Below, one piece after another: positions 34,191-43,292 of a stretch of 64,000 nucleotides of DNA. Source of the stretch: Bacillota bacterium (GTDB lineage Bacteria; Bacillota; Clostridia; Peptostreptococcales; Anaerovoracaceae). Under the pieces are notes generated by a model. The model saw nothing but the letters and a program-made list of their open reading frames with translations, did no database searches and was not told the DNA's origin. The translations under genes were made by a program, and so were the position numbers. The stretch lies in contig JAFRJI010000016.1 in the NCBI GenBank assembly GCA_017432345.1, positions 1 through 64,000 on the forward strand. Reading direction: 5' to 3'. How positions within the stretch are numbered: position 1 is the stretch's first letter; every line of letters begins with the position of its first letter.

Positions 34191-35159
34191 CTAAAACCAA
34201 TACTGGTCCAGGTATTGTTCAAGAATATCTTTGGCCTTTTCATGGTCGAAAGGGGCAACATATATCTGAGCACTATTCTTCAAATCGTATTGAATACCTT
34301 TTCGAAATTCGCCAGGAGTTTTCTGGTACCACTTTTTGAACATCGTAGTTAGATGTTTTCTGTTGGAAAATCCTACATCGAGAGCAACATCATTTAAGTT
34401 CTTATTTGTGTCGGCAAGCAGTCGCTCTGCTTCTTCACATCTCGCAAGTGTAAGCATTTCCGTGAAAGTTATTCCTATGCTTTTTTTGATCTTTCGGGAC
34501 AAAGCAGATTCACTAACATGATAATCAAGGGCCAACTTTTCAAGATTGAGTTTGGTTGCGTACTCTTTATAGATGACATTGTGGACAATATCATAAACGG
34601 TATAGTCATTTACTGTGAGCGAGTCGATTGGTTTTCTAGTTAACTCATAACCAAAACCGGTCGCATTGATATAGTAATATGCTCGAAATTGTTCCAAAAG
34701 AAGAGTGATCAAAGAATCGAAAGTGTTTCGAAGCTTGATTTCACTTGGTTTTTCTCTAGTATATTCCGTATAGATCTTTGCCAGCAAGAATCGCAGATAC
34801 AGAAGGTCCGGAGCATTCTTCGTTTCTTGCAAGAGGAATGAATCACAAATATAGTATGGTGGAGGGATCATGCTGTCATCAAATAGTTCGGGAAATTCAG
34901 CCATGGAAAAATGAATGGTAAGAACGATGTTTGGCTGATCCGAAAACAATCGATGGGGCTCTTCCGGATTCAGGAAATAAACATCACCGCTTTGGAGATC
35001 ATAATCTACTGCAGAATTTGATAGTTTTAATTTTCCGTCTAGAACACATATTATTTCAAAATCAGATTTATGTGCGTGGAAGGGGTGATATAGGACATTA
35101 TTCATTACCGCTCTGCATCTTAAACCAAGTTTGTATCCGATGTTCTCATATAATTTCAT
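34191..35159 (-). CDS. AraC-family transcriptional regulator
   Basis: 322 aa with an N-terminal cupin-type sensor (about 15-100, HAHKSDFEIICVLDGKLKLS) and a C-terminal double helix-turn-helix AraC domain (LALDYHVSESALSRKIKKS, DVALDVGFSNRKHLTTMFKKW). RBS AGGAATAAC before the ATG at 35159. Transcribed divergently from the saccharopine-dehydrogenase-like gene over 219 bp, so that gene and the transporter cassette after it are its likely targets; the amidase downstream may also be. Confidence 0.92.
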   Translation of the reverse strand: MKLYENIGYKLGLRCRAVMNNVLYHPFHAHKSDFEIICVLDGKLKLSNSAVDYDLQSGDVYFLNPEEPHRLFSDQPNIVLTIHFSMAEFPELFDDSMIPPPYYICDSFLLQETKNAPDLLYLRFLLAKIYTEYTREKPSEIKLRNTFDSLITLLLEQFRAYYYINATGFGYELTRKPIDSLTVNDYTVYDIVHNVIYKEYATKLNLEKLALDYHVSESALSRKIKKSIGITFTEMLTLARCEEAERLLADTNKNLNDVALDVGFSNRKHLTTMFKKWYQKTPGEFRKGIQYDLKNSAQIYVAPFDHEKAKDILEQYLDQYWF

Positions 35160-35378
35160 AGTTATTCCTCATTATTCAAATAAGTACCCCGATAATTTGG
35201 AATTATATACACTAATTAGAGGTTTATACTCTGCTTATGCAAAACTATACACCATTTTGGTTTGTTTAACAACTAAAATGAAATTGTCAGAAAATTATTG
35301 CGAATTCGAAATAAGTATTGATGTTTTTCTGATTAATATGTTGAGGTTTTGGAGAAAGTATCATAAGGAGGAATGAGT

Positions 35379-36608
35379 ATGAAAGTAATACAACTTGGGG
35401 CAGGCCTTCAGGGAATCGCTACAGCACTCGACCTTGCAAAGAACACGAACTTTGAAGAACTGACTCTGGCCGATTACAATTTCGACAGAGCCAAGGAAGT
35501 AGCAGATCTTTGCAACAGCAAATACGGACACAGAGTCAATCCAATTCAGTGTGACGTTAATGACCACGATGCGCTGGTAGAACTCTTAAAGGCACATGAC
35601 ATCTGCATCAATGTAGTCAACTATTACTACAATTGTCCGGTAATGGAAGCGTGCCTGGAGGCGAAGACACATTACATTGATATTGGAGGTCTTTATGTAG
35701 AAACAATCAAGCAGCCAAGATACGATGCCGCATATAAAGAGGCTGGGCTTCTTGGAATCATCGGCATCGGCGGAACACCAGGTGTAACGAATGTGTGCGC
35801 AGAATGGGCCGTAGATCAGCTCGACAGCGTAGATACCATCAACTTCTACTGTGGCTGCGGTGACTGGGGCAACAGTGAAAACTTCGAGGTCACTTATTCC
35901 ATCGAGACCATCATGGATGAATTCCATATGCATCCGATCCAGTACATCAATGGAGAATTCGTTGAAGTAGAACCGAGAAGCGGCGGGATGACCGTTCAAT
36001 ATCCGCAGCCGATCGGAGAACAGTGGGCATATTACCTGATGCACTCCGAACAGGGAACGATCGTAGATTCATTCAAGGATAAGGGGCTGAAGAACTGTAC
36101 TTACAGGATCGGATTTCCTGATGAGATCCTTGAAAAGCTGAAGTTCCTGCACGAGCTGGGATTCAGCCATCAGGATACGATGAATTTCCAGGGGCATGAC
36201 ATCAAGCCGGTAAAGATCCTGATGAAGCTAATGGAAAGCCAGCCGAAGCAGGAAGGCGTCATCATCAATGACTGCGACGTCATCAAGACGGAAGTGTTCG
36301 GAACGAAAGACGGCAAGAAAGTCAAGTATGATCTGGAAGCTATTTGCCGTCCGGTGGAAGAGTGGCCGGAACTGATGGGCGCACAGGTCTATATCGGAGG
36401 AGCTCCTGCGTGGGCAGCGGAACTGTTAAGAAGAGGCGTCATCACAGAGAGAGGCGCACTGGCTCCGGAGAAATGTATTCCGCCGATTCCATTCTTTGAA
36501 GAAGCAGCCAAGAGAGAAATCTATATCAGAGCGGTCAAGACCGAACTGCTGGGAACAGATGACTGGGATGCTGCAATGAAGAAGGAACTGGTAAATCAGG
36601 GACGTTAA
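35379..36608 (+). CDS. Saccharopine dehydrogenase-like / carboxynorspermidine synthase-like oxidoreductase
   Basis: 409 aa with an N-terminal Rossmann fold (VIQLGAGLQGIATALDLA) and the saccharopine dehydrogenase family layout (INVVNYYYNCPVMEACLEA, GTPGVTNVCAEW). Such enzymes form or split secondary amines between an amino acid or polyamine and an aldehyde or keto acid using NAD(P)H. Next to an N-carbamoylputrescine amidase-like gene, a polyamine or lysine-type substrate is possible but unproven. Start at 35379 lies 7 nt after AAGGAGG; an ATG at 35373 is too close to it. Codon use is nearer to the core genes than to the neighbouring AT-rich operon. Confidence 0.85.
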   Translation: MKVIQLGAGLQGIATALDLAKNTNFEELTLADYNFDRAKEVADLCNSKYGHRVNPIQCDVNDHDALVELLKAHDICINVVNYYYNCPVMEACLEAKTHYIDIGGLYVETIKQPRYDAAYKEAGLLGIIGIGGTPGVTNVCAEWAVDQLDSVDTINFYCGCGDWGNSENFEVTYSIETIMDEFHMHPIQYINGEFVEVEPRSGGMTVQYPQPIGEQWAYYLMHSEQGTIVDSFKDKGLKNCTYRIGFPDEILEKLKFLHELGFSHQDTMNFQGHDIKPVKILMKLMESQPKQEGVIINDCDVIKTEVFGTKDGKKVKYDLEAICRPVEEWPELMGAQVYIGGAPAWAAELLRRGVITERGALAPEKCIPPIPFFEEAAKREIYIRAVKTELLGTDDWDAAMKKELVNQGR

Positions 36609-36639
36609 TCTTATTCCATTATTGTAACGGCATTATTTA

Positions 36640-36668
36640 TCGACAAAAACTAAAGGGTCCAATATGAA
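36640..36668 (+). promoter_or_regulatory. Weak candidate promoter of transporter cassette A
   Basis: TCGACA (36640-36645), 17-bp spacer, TATGAA (36663-36668). Poor -35 match; read-through from the upstream gene is equally possible. Confidence 0.3.
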
Positions 36669-36714
36669 CGCACGACAATAAGGGAATATGTTTTATAAGA
36701 AAAGGAGGTAAAAA

Positions 36715-38157
36715 GTGAGCTTCGAAGGTTTATGGAGCAGCATCGACTGGATTGTCATCGTACTATATTTCGTAGGCATTCTTTGTGTCGGTGTCAGCAT
36801 GAAAAAACGCGCAGGAAAAAGCGTAAAAAGCTTCTATGTTGCATCACGAAGATTGACCATCCCAATCCTGATTGGCGTGGGTGCCGCAGGATGGTATGAT
36901 TCATGGACTATTGTTGGACTTGCTGAATGTGGATGGACAATGGGACTGTGTGTCATTCTGGTGTTTGCTGTACCAGAAGCGATTCTGCGTCTTCCGTTAG
37001 CTACTGTTATCGGACCACACGTACGGGATAATATTCCGGACTGGGTCGTAACAGTACCTGACTTGATGAACTATTTGTATAGCAGCAAGGTAAAGCTTAT
37101 TTCGGCGATTACTTATATCGCAAATATGCTATACGACTCTGCATTGCTGTTCGCGATTGCTGAAGTCCTTAAAATGGTTTCCGGAATGCCAATGGTAGTA
37201 TCTTTGATCATATCCGGTGCTGTTGTAGCGATTTATACTGCGCTGTCAGGACTTTGGGGATTAGCGGTTACGGATCTGATTCAATTTGCAATCATGACTT
37301 TCTCCGGCGGAGCTCTCCTAATAGGTGTCATCATCAAATTTGGGGGTTTCCCGGTAGTTTGGGAAGGCATTGAGAAAATCGATCCGAACTTGCTCACGCC
37401 AACAGGTGGTTTGCCATTCTGGGAGATAATAGCATGGATGATATCTGCATGCGCTATGTATTGCGAGGCAGCTTGCTATCAACGATTTGGATCAGCGCGA
37501 TCCGGTGAGGATATCAAGGTTGCTTACTCAATCATGTTATCGATGGGCGTAACATTCAGTGTCGCAATGGTATTTGCCGGCATGTCATCTCTAGTCTTCT
37601 TTGGAGACATGACGGATCGTCCATCGGAAGGCTTCTGGGCTTTGGTATTCAGCGTATTGCCGGTTGGTTTCAGAGGATTATTTGTAGCGGCTCTTTGCGC
37701 TGCAGTCATGTCTACTGTTTCCTCTGACTGGTTGTTGTTCGCAACGTGTGCCGTTAACGACATATGGCGAGGCTTTGTCGCTAAAGGGATGTCTGAACAG
37801 AAAACTCTGTTCGGCATGCGAATCGCCGTATTCGTATTCGGCGTACTGACAGTAGTAGGGACTATTTTCTGGGCAGATGGAATCGCAAATGCCTGGTACT
37901 ACCTAGGCGGATTCCTGTTTGCGATGTTCTTTATCCCAATCATATGCGGACTATTCTACAAGAAGAAGACATCAACCGCCGCGCTGGTATGTATCGTATA
38001 TTCTGCATGCATGTATGTACTGTGGGAGTTCATACTTGCTTGTCCTGGAGATATCCCTAGCAGCGTATTTGTTTCCGCAACAGGTGCAATTCTGTACTTT
38101 ATCGTTTGTAACTTAACTTACAGGAAATCTCTTCCTGAAAATGCAGAGGAGGTGTAG
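36715..38157 (+). CDS. SSS-family sodium:solute symporter (cassette A)
   Basis: 480-aa polytopic membrane protein of the sodium:solute symporter family, about 13 hydrophobic segments. Features shared with its paralog at 47969-49411: FYVASRRLTIPILIG, WYDSWTIVGLAECG, LWGLAVTDLIQFAIMT, YQRFGSA, GFRGLFVAALCAAVMSTVSS, NGIANAW-type segment near the end. GTG start with GGAGG 6 nt upstream. The next gene, 3 nt away, encodes a 74-aa membrane protein that probably pairs with it. The solute is not identifiable from sequence. Confidence 0.9.
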   Translation: MSFEGLWSSIDWIVIVLYFVGILCVGVSMKKRAGKSVKSFYVASRRLTIPILIGVGAAGWYDSWTIVGLAECGWTMGLCVILVFAVPEAILRLPLATVIGPHVRDNIPDWVVTVPDLMNYLYSSKVKLISAITYIANMLYDSALLFAIAEVLKMVSGMPMVVSLIISGAVVAIYTALSGLWGLAVTDLIQFAIMTFSGGALLIGVIIKFGGFPVVWEGIEKIDPNLLTPTGGLPFWEIIAWMISACAMYCEAACYQRFGSARSGEDIKVAYSIMLSMGVTFSVAMVFAGMSSLVFFGDMTDRPSEGFWALVFSVLPVGFRGLFVAALCAAVMSTVSSDWLLFATCAVNDIWRGFVAKGMSEQKTLFGMRIAVFVFGVLTVVGTIFWADGIANAWYYLGGFLFAMFFIPIICGLFYKKKTSTAALVCIVYSACMYVLWEFILACPGDIPSSVFVSATGAILYFIVCNLTYRKSLPENAEEV

Positions 38158-38160
38158 ATC

Positions 38161-38385
38161 ATGAAAAACAAGAAAAAACTTGCACTGCTATGCAATATCC
38201 TCGTTTTCGTATTGAGCGCCATCTATCTGTTTGTCCCATGGATTGGAGGATTTAACTGGCTCGCGTGGTTAGTTGCAATATTGAATCTCATTGCTGGACC
38301 TGCTGTTCTGTTTGCATATATCCGTGAGGTTCGAAAGGGTGTATTCAGAGATGATACAGCCATTGCTGAAGAAGTGGACTCTTAA
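38161..38385 (+). CDS. Small membrane protein, likely symporter partner (cassette A)
   Basis: 74 aa, two hydrophobic helices (about 8-27 and 30-53) then a short charged tail: GPAVLFAYIREVRKGVFRDD. The paralog at 47740-47955 ends GPACFVLYLREVKKGVFKDD. I do not recognise the family. The pattern SSS symporter plus tiny two-helix protein recalls ActP-YjcH and PanF-YhdT pairs, but those sequences differ. The conserved tail suggests a contact with the symporter or with the following soluble protein (inference). Coupled closely to the symporter gene. Confidence 0.8.
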   Translation: MKNKKKLALLCNILVFVLSAIYLFVPWIGGFNWLAWLVAILNLIAGPAVLFAYIREVRKGVFRDDTAIAEEVDS

Positions 38386-38415
38386 GCTTCAACGATTACA
38401 CATGGGGAGATTGTC

Positions 38416-39081
38416 ATGAAAAGACTTGATGCAAAGTCACCGGAAGTGGCTGAACAGAAAAGTAAAGCGAAAAAGAAAAAAACAATCAAAGACGATGGGA
38501 AAACGATTTCTGTAACCAAAACCATTTACTCGAAGGAGGAAGCAATTCAAGCGAAAATGGCGGTTGCTGAACCAGCTTTCTTAGGTAAAAAACTAATCAG
38601 CATGGAACAAAAAAGCGAGCGCCATGTCTGGGTGCCATGCTATTTGCTGGTCTTCAATTTCCGTGTCCAAAGAAATGTTTTTTTTAACAAAAACGCTATG
38701 TTTGACAAAATAGGAACAGTAGGAGTCGTATATGATGCGAACGAAATGCACGGTTCATCATACGACTATCTAACAGAAGGAAACATCCCCCTTAAGCACA
38801 TTCCAAAGGAGGAGCTTGAGGGGGAGATCCTCCCAGATAAAGGCAATGAAAAAGAGATAATGGACGGGGCAGAAACATTCATAAGAAGGCAGTTGTTCTT
38901 AAAGGCTTATAAAACCACCGAAGGTGAACTGGATCTTATAAAAAAAGTCAAGTTCTATAGAGAAGCGTGGGAACTGAAGTTGAAATTCAAGGATAAGAAT
39001 TTTACAAAGTATGCCTATATGGATGACTATAGCTTAACGAATGAACGCGCACGTGGAATGAATCGCCGCCTCGAACCATGA
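38416..39081 (+). CDS. Protein of unknown family, about 220 aa (cassette A)
   Basis: 221 aa, no signal peptide or membrane helix, lysine-rich N terminus. Not recognised. It shares with the protein at 45888-46550 the ordered motifs V(W/Y)VP...L.VF, DK.GT.GVVYD.NE.H...YD, a GEILPDKG-like stretch, and KFYREAWELKLK...KYAYMDDYSL...E...G. Only the first 60 residues differ strongly. The central GxVGVVYDAN segment might bind a nucleotide or ligand, but no known motif is met. Lies between the membrane protein and the alcohol dehydrogenase genes; RBS GGGGAG. Confidence 0.8.
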   Translation: MKRLDAKSPEVAEQKSKAKKKKTIKDDGKTISVTKTIYSKEEAIQAKMAVAEPAFLGKKLISMEQKSERHVWVPCYLLVFNFRVQRNVFFNKNAMFDKIGTVGVVYDANEMHGSSYDYLTEGNIPLKHIPKEELEGEILPDKGNEKEIMDGAETFIRRQLFLKAYKTTEGELDLIKKVKFYREAWELKLKFKDKNFTKYAYMDDYSLTNERARGMNRRLEP

Positions 39082-39107
39082 TTCATTTAACGAGGAGAGG
39101 AGATAAT

Positions 39108-40256
39108 ATGAACGAATTTGGTTATATTATGCCAACTGAAATACAGTTTGGTGAAGGAGTAGTACAGGGAATTGGAGAAATAATCCGTGACAGAGGTTTT
39201 GAGAAACCGATGATCGTTACGGACAAGGGCATCGTTGCTGCCGGCTTGATTGAAGGCATCCAGAAAAGCATTGAAGAAGCCGGGTTCGACTGCATTCTCT
39301 ACGATGAAGTCATACCTAATCCAAGAGATAAAGATTGTGATAAAGGAGCGGCCTTTGCATTAGAGAAAGGTGTAGATGTTCTCATTGCTGTTGGAGGAGG
39401 AAGCGCCATGGATACTGCAAAGGCCATGGCTACCGTTATGACGAACGGCAAAACGTCACGGGATTGGATGGACGTCGAACTCGACGAACAGATTACACCT
39501 GTCATCTGCATTCCTACAACATGCGGTACAGGTTCAGAGGTAACCTTCAATGCGGTCATTATCAATACAGAGACTAGGCTGAAAGGAAATATCTTTGATC
39601 CAAAATGCGCACCGATTCTGGCGCTCGTAGATCCACTTATGATTAAGAATCTTCCTGCAGGATTGGTGTCTTCCACGGGTATCGATGCTTTGACCCATGC
39701 AATCGAGGCATATGTCAGTACAGTTGCGACACCGATTACCGATATGATTTCCATCAAGGCTGTTCAAATGATTGCAGACAATATCGTTGCAGCGACAAAA
39801 GGAGATATGGAAGCCAGAGCAGAAGTACTGCTCGCCAGTTGTTATGCAGGGATTGCTTTTGGAAATGCCGATACAGCTGCGGTGCACTGTATTTCAGAGT
39901 GTTTCGGTGGGTTTTATGATATGCCGCACGGCGTCACAAATTCCATATTCCTTCCGACGGTATCAGAATATAGTATTCCAGGGAACCCGAAGAAGTATGC
40001 AGACTGTGCGGCAGCAATGGGCTGTGATATTAGCGGACTGACGGATGAGGAAGCAGCCATGAAGGGCGTTGAGAAAATCAAAGAGCTTTGCGCAGAAATA
40101 GGTATTCCTAAGTTGAGCTCATTTACCGAAGTAGATCCGAAAGACTTTGATTATCTTGCACAGGCTTCTTCAGAACACGTTTGCAATCCGAGCAACCCAA
40201 TAGAGTTTACTGCAGAACAGTATAAGGAGATATTTGAAAAAGTTATGGCAGAATAA
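39108..40256 (+). CDS. Iron-type (group III) alcohol dehydrogenase (cassette A)
   Basis: 382 aa; reversibly oxidises an alcohol or hydroxy acid with NAD(P). GGGSAMDTAKA cofactor motif; metal ligands Asp and His in STGIDALTHAIEAY, His in AAVHCISE and His in DMPHGVTNS. The residue four after the third ligand, often the catalytic His of HPLG, is Glu here. Start at 39108 is set by GGAGAGGAG before it; the longer frame overlaps the previous gene. Its paralog is 46583-47737. It may act on the solute taken up by the symporter. Substrate unknown (4-hydroxybutyrate or diol dehydrogenases are relatives). Confidence 0.93.
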   Translation: MNEFGYIMPTEIQFGEGVVQGIGEIIRDRGFEKPMIVTDKGIVAAGLIEGIQKSIEEAGFDCILYDEVIPNPRDKDCDKGAAFALEKGVDVLIAVGGGSAMDTAKAMATVMTNGKTSRDWMDVELDEQITPVICIPTTCGTGSEVTFNAVIINTETRLKGNIFDPKCAPILALVDPLMIKNLPAGLVSSTGIDALTHAIEAYVSTVATPITDMISIKAVQMIADNIVAATKGDMEARAEVLLASCYAGIAFGNADTAAVHCISECFGGFYDMPHGVTNSIFLPTVSEYSIPGNPKKYADCAAAMGCDISGLTDEEAAMKGVEKIKELCAEIGIPKLSSFTEVDPKDFDYLAQASSEHVCNPSNPIEFTAEQYKEIFEKVMAE

Positions 40257-40258
40257 GA

Positions 40259-40286
40259 AGAATGCTGTTCATATGAACAGCATTCT
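40259..40286. repeat. 28-bp perfect palindrome between dehydrogenase and Mop genes
   Basis: AGAATGCTGTTC and its exact complement GAACAGCATTCT flank ATAT. As RNA it is a 12-bp hairpin, but no T-run follows (CTCTAATT). It may be an operator, a processing site or a transcription pause. Confidence 0.7.
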
Positions 40287-40331
40287 CTAATTAATGGTAG
40301 AGTCAATTATCAACAACTGAAAGGAATCAAA

Positions 40332-43181
40332 ATGAATTTAAGAAAGATGACACTGAACATCAATGGCGCAGACCGCATGTTCATATGTGATCCAGCGAAA
40401 GACACATTGGCTTCTGTTCTCAGAAGACTGGGGCTGACCGGAACGAAAGTTGGATGTGGAACGGGTCTTTGCGGTTCCTGTTCAGTACTATTAAACGGAA
40501 AGGTGATCCGATCCTGCACAAAGAAGATCACAAATGTTGAAGAGTATAGTGAGGTTTTGACGATTGAAGGAATCGGAACGCCAAGGCATCTGCATCCGTT
40601 ACAGGAGGCATTCATGAATTATGGCGCGGTGCAGTGTGGCTTTTGTTCCCCGGGTTTCATAGTTTCAGCTTACGCCCTTTTGGGGGAGAATCCGGATCCT
40701 TCGAGAGAAGAAATTAGGGACTGGTTCCAAAAGACCAGAAACATTTGCAGATGTACGGGCTACAAACAGATTGTTGATGCAGTCATGGCAGCAGCAAAAG
40801 TGCTTAGAGGCGAATGCCAGATCGAGGATATTCGACTGAAGGATCCTGAAGATGGCGAATATTACGGTAAGGCGATGGTCAGGCCAGCTGCATTGGCAAA
40901 GGTCTGTGGTGTTGCCGATTATGGCGATGACATCGAGCTTAAAATGCCAGAAGGAACGCTGCATGCCGTTCTGGTACAGCCAAGAGTTGCTTCATTCGCA
41001 AAAATCAATGAGATACATCTCGAAGAAGCGGAGGCAATGCCTGGCGTCTACAAAATCGTGACGGCGGAAGATGTTCAAGGCCGGAATACGGTAGATTGGT
41101 ACATTTGCTCTGAAACAACGCAAATTCCGGAAGATGACAAGACACACAAACTACTTGCGCAAGATTATATCTACAACTATGGAGATCCTGTTGCAATGGT
41201 TGTGGCAGATACAAAAGACCATGCTATCGAAGCGGCCAAGAAGGTGACCATCGATTGGGAACAGATGGAGGAATATAATACCTATCTTGAAGCTGCAAGT
41301 CCGGATGCCAAACGAATCCATGAAGATTATCCAAATGTATGGGCATACCAGCCAACCGTCAAGGGTGCCGGACATGATGTTCCTAAACTGATCGACGAAG
41401 CAAAAAATGTTGTAGAAGGATCTTTCTATTCACAGCGAGAACCACATATGTCCATCGAAGGAGATACCGTTCAGGCGTACTGGGGTGATGATGGCATGTT
41501 GACCGTACAATGCAAGGCCATGTGTATCTATGGCAATATTTCTGACGTTGCGGTAGCAACAGGTGTCGATGAAGAAAAAATCAGAATCATCGAAAATCCA
41601 ACAGGCGGTACTTTTGGATGGGGTTGTTCCTCTGCAACATATGCTCTGGCAGCAATTGCGTGTATTGCATGTGATAATATGCCTGTCGCCTTGTCAATGG
41701 ATTATCAGCAGTTCATGGCAATCTCCGGCAAGAGGGCTCCTTCGTACTCCAATTCCAGACTTGCTTGTGATGACGACGGCAAAATCATTGCTGCGGAATT
41801 CGATTTGGGATACGACCATGGAGCTTACAACGAACTTGGTGATGACATTATTTCCAGATCGGCCAGATTCACGTATTTTCCATACAACGTGCCAAATGTT
41901 CTTGGATTATCAAGAGTCGCCTGTACAAACCACAGCTACGGTGTGGCATACAGAGGGTATGGCTCACCGCAAGCATATACCTGTTCTGAAGCGATGATGG
42001 ATATGATGGCAGAAAAACTAGGAATGGATCCATTTGAATTCAGATGGAGAAATATCGCCCGCGAGGGAGATACGAACATCAACAGCCATCCGTTCGTTGA
42101 TTATCCGATGGAAAAAATCATGCTCAAAATGAAACCAATCTATGAAGATGCGGTTCGTCGTGCAAAAGCCGAAGACACTCCCGAAAAGAGAAGAGGTGTC
42201 GGTATCGCATGGGGCGGATACAATGTTACGGAAGGTCCGGAAGATGCTTGTTCAGTTGCTGTAGCATTGAATAAGGACAATAAATTTGTCAAATATGATA
42301 CCTGGCAGGATCAGGGTCAGGGTGGCGACGTCGGTGCTTTGCATATCATGCTGGAGTCATTCAAGGAAGTAAAAGCAAAACCTGAAGACATTGAGCTTAT
42401 CCAGAACGATTCAAAGCATTGCCCAGACAGCGGAGCAACGGCATCCTCCAGACAGCATTTCTGGAACGGAATCACGACAAAACAGGCTGCCGATGAATTG
42501 CTTGCTGCCATGCGCAAACCGGATGGAACGTATAGAACTTACGAAGAAATGGTTGCAGAAGGGATAGACGTTAAATATGAGGTCATGGCAAGCAACGCTA
42601 TGGATCCAGATATCGAAGAACTAGACGTCAATACCGGAGTAGGCAACCCTACGCCTGAATACACATATGCCTTGTATTGCGCTGAAGTTGAAGTAGATAC
42701 AGCAACCGGCAAAACGAGAGTTTTGGCAATGCACTGTGTCGATGATGTTGGCGTCATCGGGGACATTGCTTCCGTTAATGGACAGGCGTATGGAGGAATG
42801 TCTCACAGTATCGGATTCGCATTGTCTGAAGATTACGAGGACGTGAAAAAACACAACAATATCATCGGCGCGGGTATTCCTTTGATCAAGGACATTCCAG
42901 ACGAATTGAATGTTCACCATCTCGTAACGCCGAGAAAGAAAAATCCATTTGGTTCGTCAGGCGCATCAGAAGCTTTTCAGTCTGGAGATCATATGGCAGT
43001 CATTAATGGAATCAACAACGCCTGCGGCGTTCGAATCTATGAAATGCCGGCATATCCTGAAAAGGTCAAAGAAGGACTGGAAAAACTTGCAAGAGGCGAA
43101 AAGATAGAACCTCCGAAAAGATATTATCTGGGATCGGATTTCTATGAAACGATGGATTCAATTAAAAATGACCCTCTCTAA
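40332..43181 (+). CDS. Mop-type molybdenum aldehyde oxidoreductase (xanthine oxidase family)
   Basis: 949-aa single-chain molybdenum hydroxylase without FAD domain, like Desulfovibrio Mop. Two [2Fe2S] domains at about 1-160 (GCGTGLCGSCSVLL and CGFCSPGF ... CRCTGY) are followed by the molybdopterin domains; the active-site Glu is in SSGASEAFQSG. Motifs such as ERP-like HMSIEGD and YRGYGSPQAY fit. It oxidises aldehydes to acids with water and passes electrons to ferredoxin or flavodoxin. Located after the alcohol dehydrogenase, it could take the aldehyde one step further. Full length; RBS AAAGGA. Moco sulfuration or MocA-type genes are not in the window. Confidence 0.94.
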   Translation: MNLRKMTLNINGADRMFICDPAKDTLASVLRRLGLTGTKVGCGTGLCGSCSVLLNGKVIRSCTKKITNVEEYSEVLTIEGIGTPRHLHPLQEAFMNYGAVQCGFCSPGFIVSAYALLGENPDPSREEIRDWFQKTRNICRCTGYKQIVDAVMAAAKVLRGECQIEDIRLKDPEDGEYYGKAMVRPAALAKVCGVADYGDDIELKMPEGTLHAVLVQPRVASFAKINEIHLEEAEAMPGVYKIVTAEDVQGRNTVDWYICSETTQIPEDDKTHKLLAQDYIYNYGDPVAMVVADTKDHAIEAAKKVTIDWEQMEEYNTYLEAASPDAKRIHEDYPNVWAYQPTVKGAGHDVPKLIDEAKNVVEGSFYSQREPHMSIEGDTVQAYWGDDGMLTVQCKAMCIYGNISDVAVATGVDEEKIRIIENPTGGTFGWGCSSATYALAAIACIACDNMPVALSMDYQQFMAISGKRAPSYSNSRLACDDDGKIIAAEFDLGYDHGAYNELGDDIISRSARFTYFPYNVPNVLGLSRVACTNHSYGVAYRGYGSPQAYTCSEAMMDMMAEKLGMDPFEFRWRNIAREGDTNINSHPFVDYPMEKIMLKMKPIYEDAVRRAKAEDTPEKRRGVGIAWGGYNVTEGPEDACSVAVALNKDNKFVKYDTWQDQGQGGDVGALHIMLESFKEVKAKPEDIELIQNDSKHCPDSGATASSRQHFWNGITTKQAADELLAAMRKPDGTYRTYEEMVAEGIDVKYEVMASNAMDPDIEELDVNTGVGNPTPEYTYALYCAEVEVDTATGKTRVLAMHCVDDVGVIGDIASVNGQAYGGMSHSIGFALSEDYEDVKKHNNIIGAGIPLIKDIPDELNVHHLVTPRKKNPFGSSGASEAFQSGDHMAVINGINNACGVRIYEMPAYPEKVKEGLEKLARGEKIEPPKRYYLGSDFYETMDSIKNDPL

Positions 43182-43206
43182 AACTTGTTTGGAGTCGGTA
43201 TAATGA

Positions 43207-43243
43207 AAAGGCTGCCACACGAATTTGTGTGGCAGCCTTTTTT
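43207..43243 (+). terminator. Terminator after the Mop gene
   Basis: Perfect 13-bp stem AAGGCTGCCACAC / GTGTGGCAGCCTT with GAATTT loop, followed by TTTT. Ends cassette A. Confidence 0.92.
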
Positions 43244-43256
43244 GCTATGAAACTAA

Positions 43257-43285
43257 TTTACAACGCTTTCCTGCTTTGCTACAAT
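43257..43285 (+). promoter_or_regulatory. Promoter placing the transcript start at the DMT start codon
   Basis: TTTACA (43257-43262), exactly 17 bp, TACAAT (43280-43285). Only 7 nt separate the -10 from the ATG at 43293, so the mRNA would be leaderless. Confidence 0.7.
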
Positions 43286-43292
43286 CGTATTC

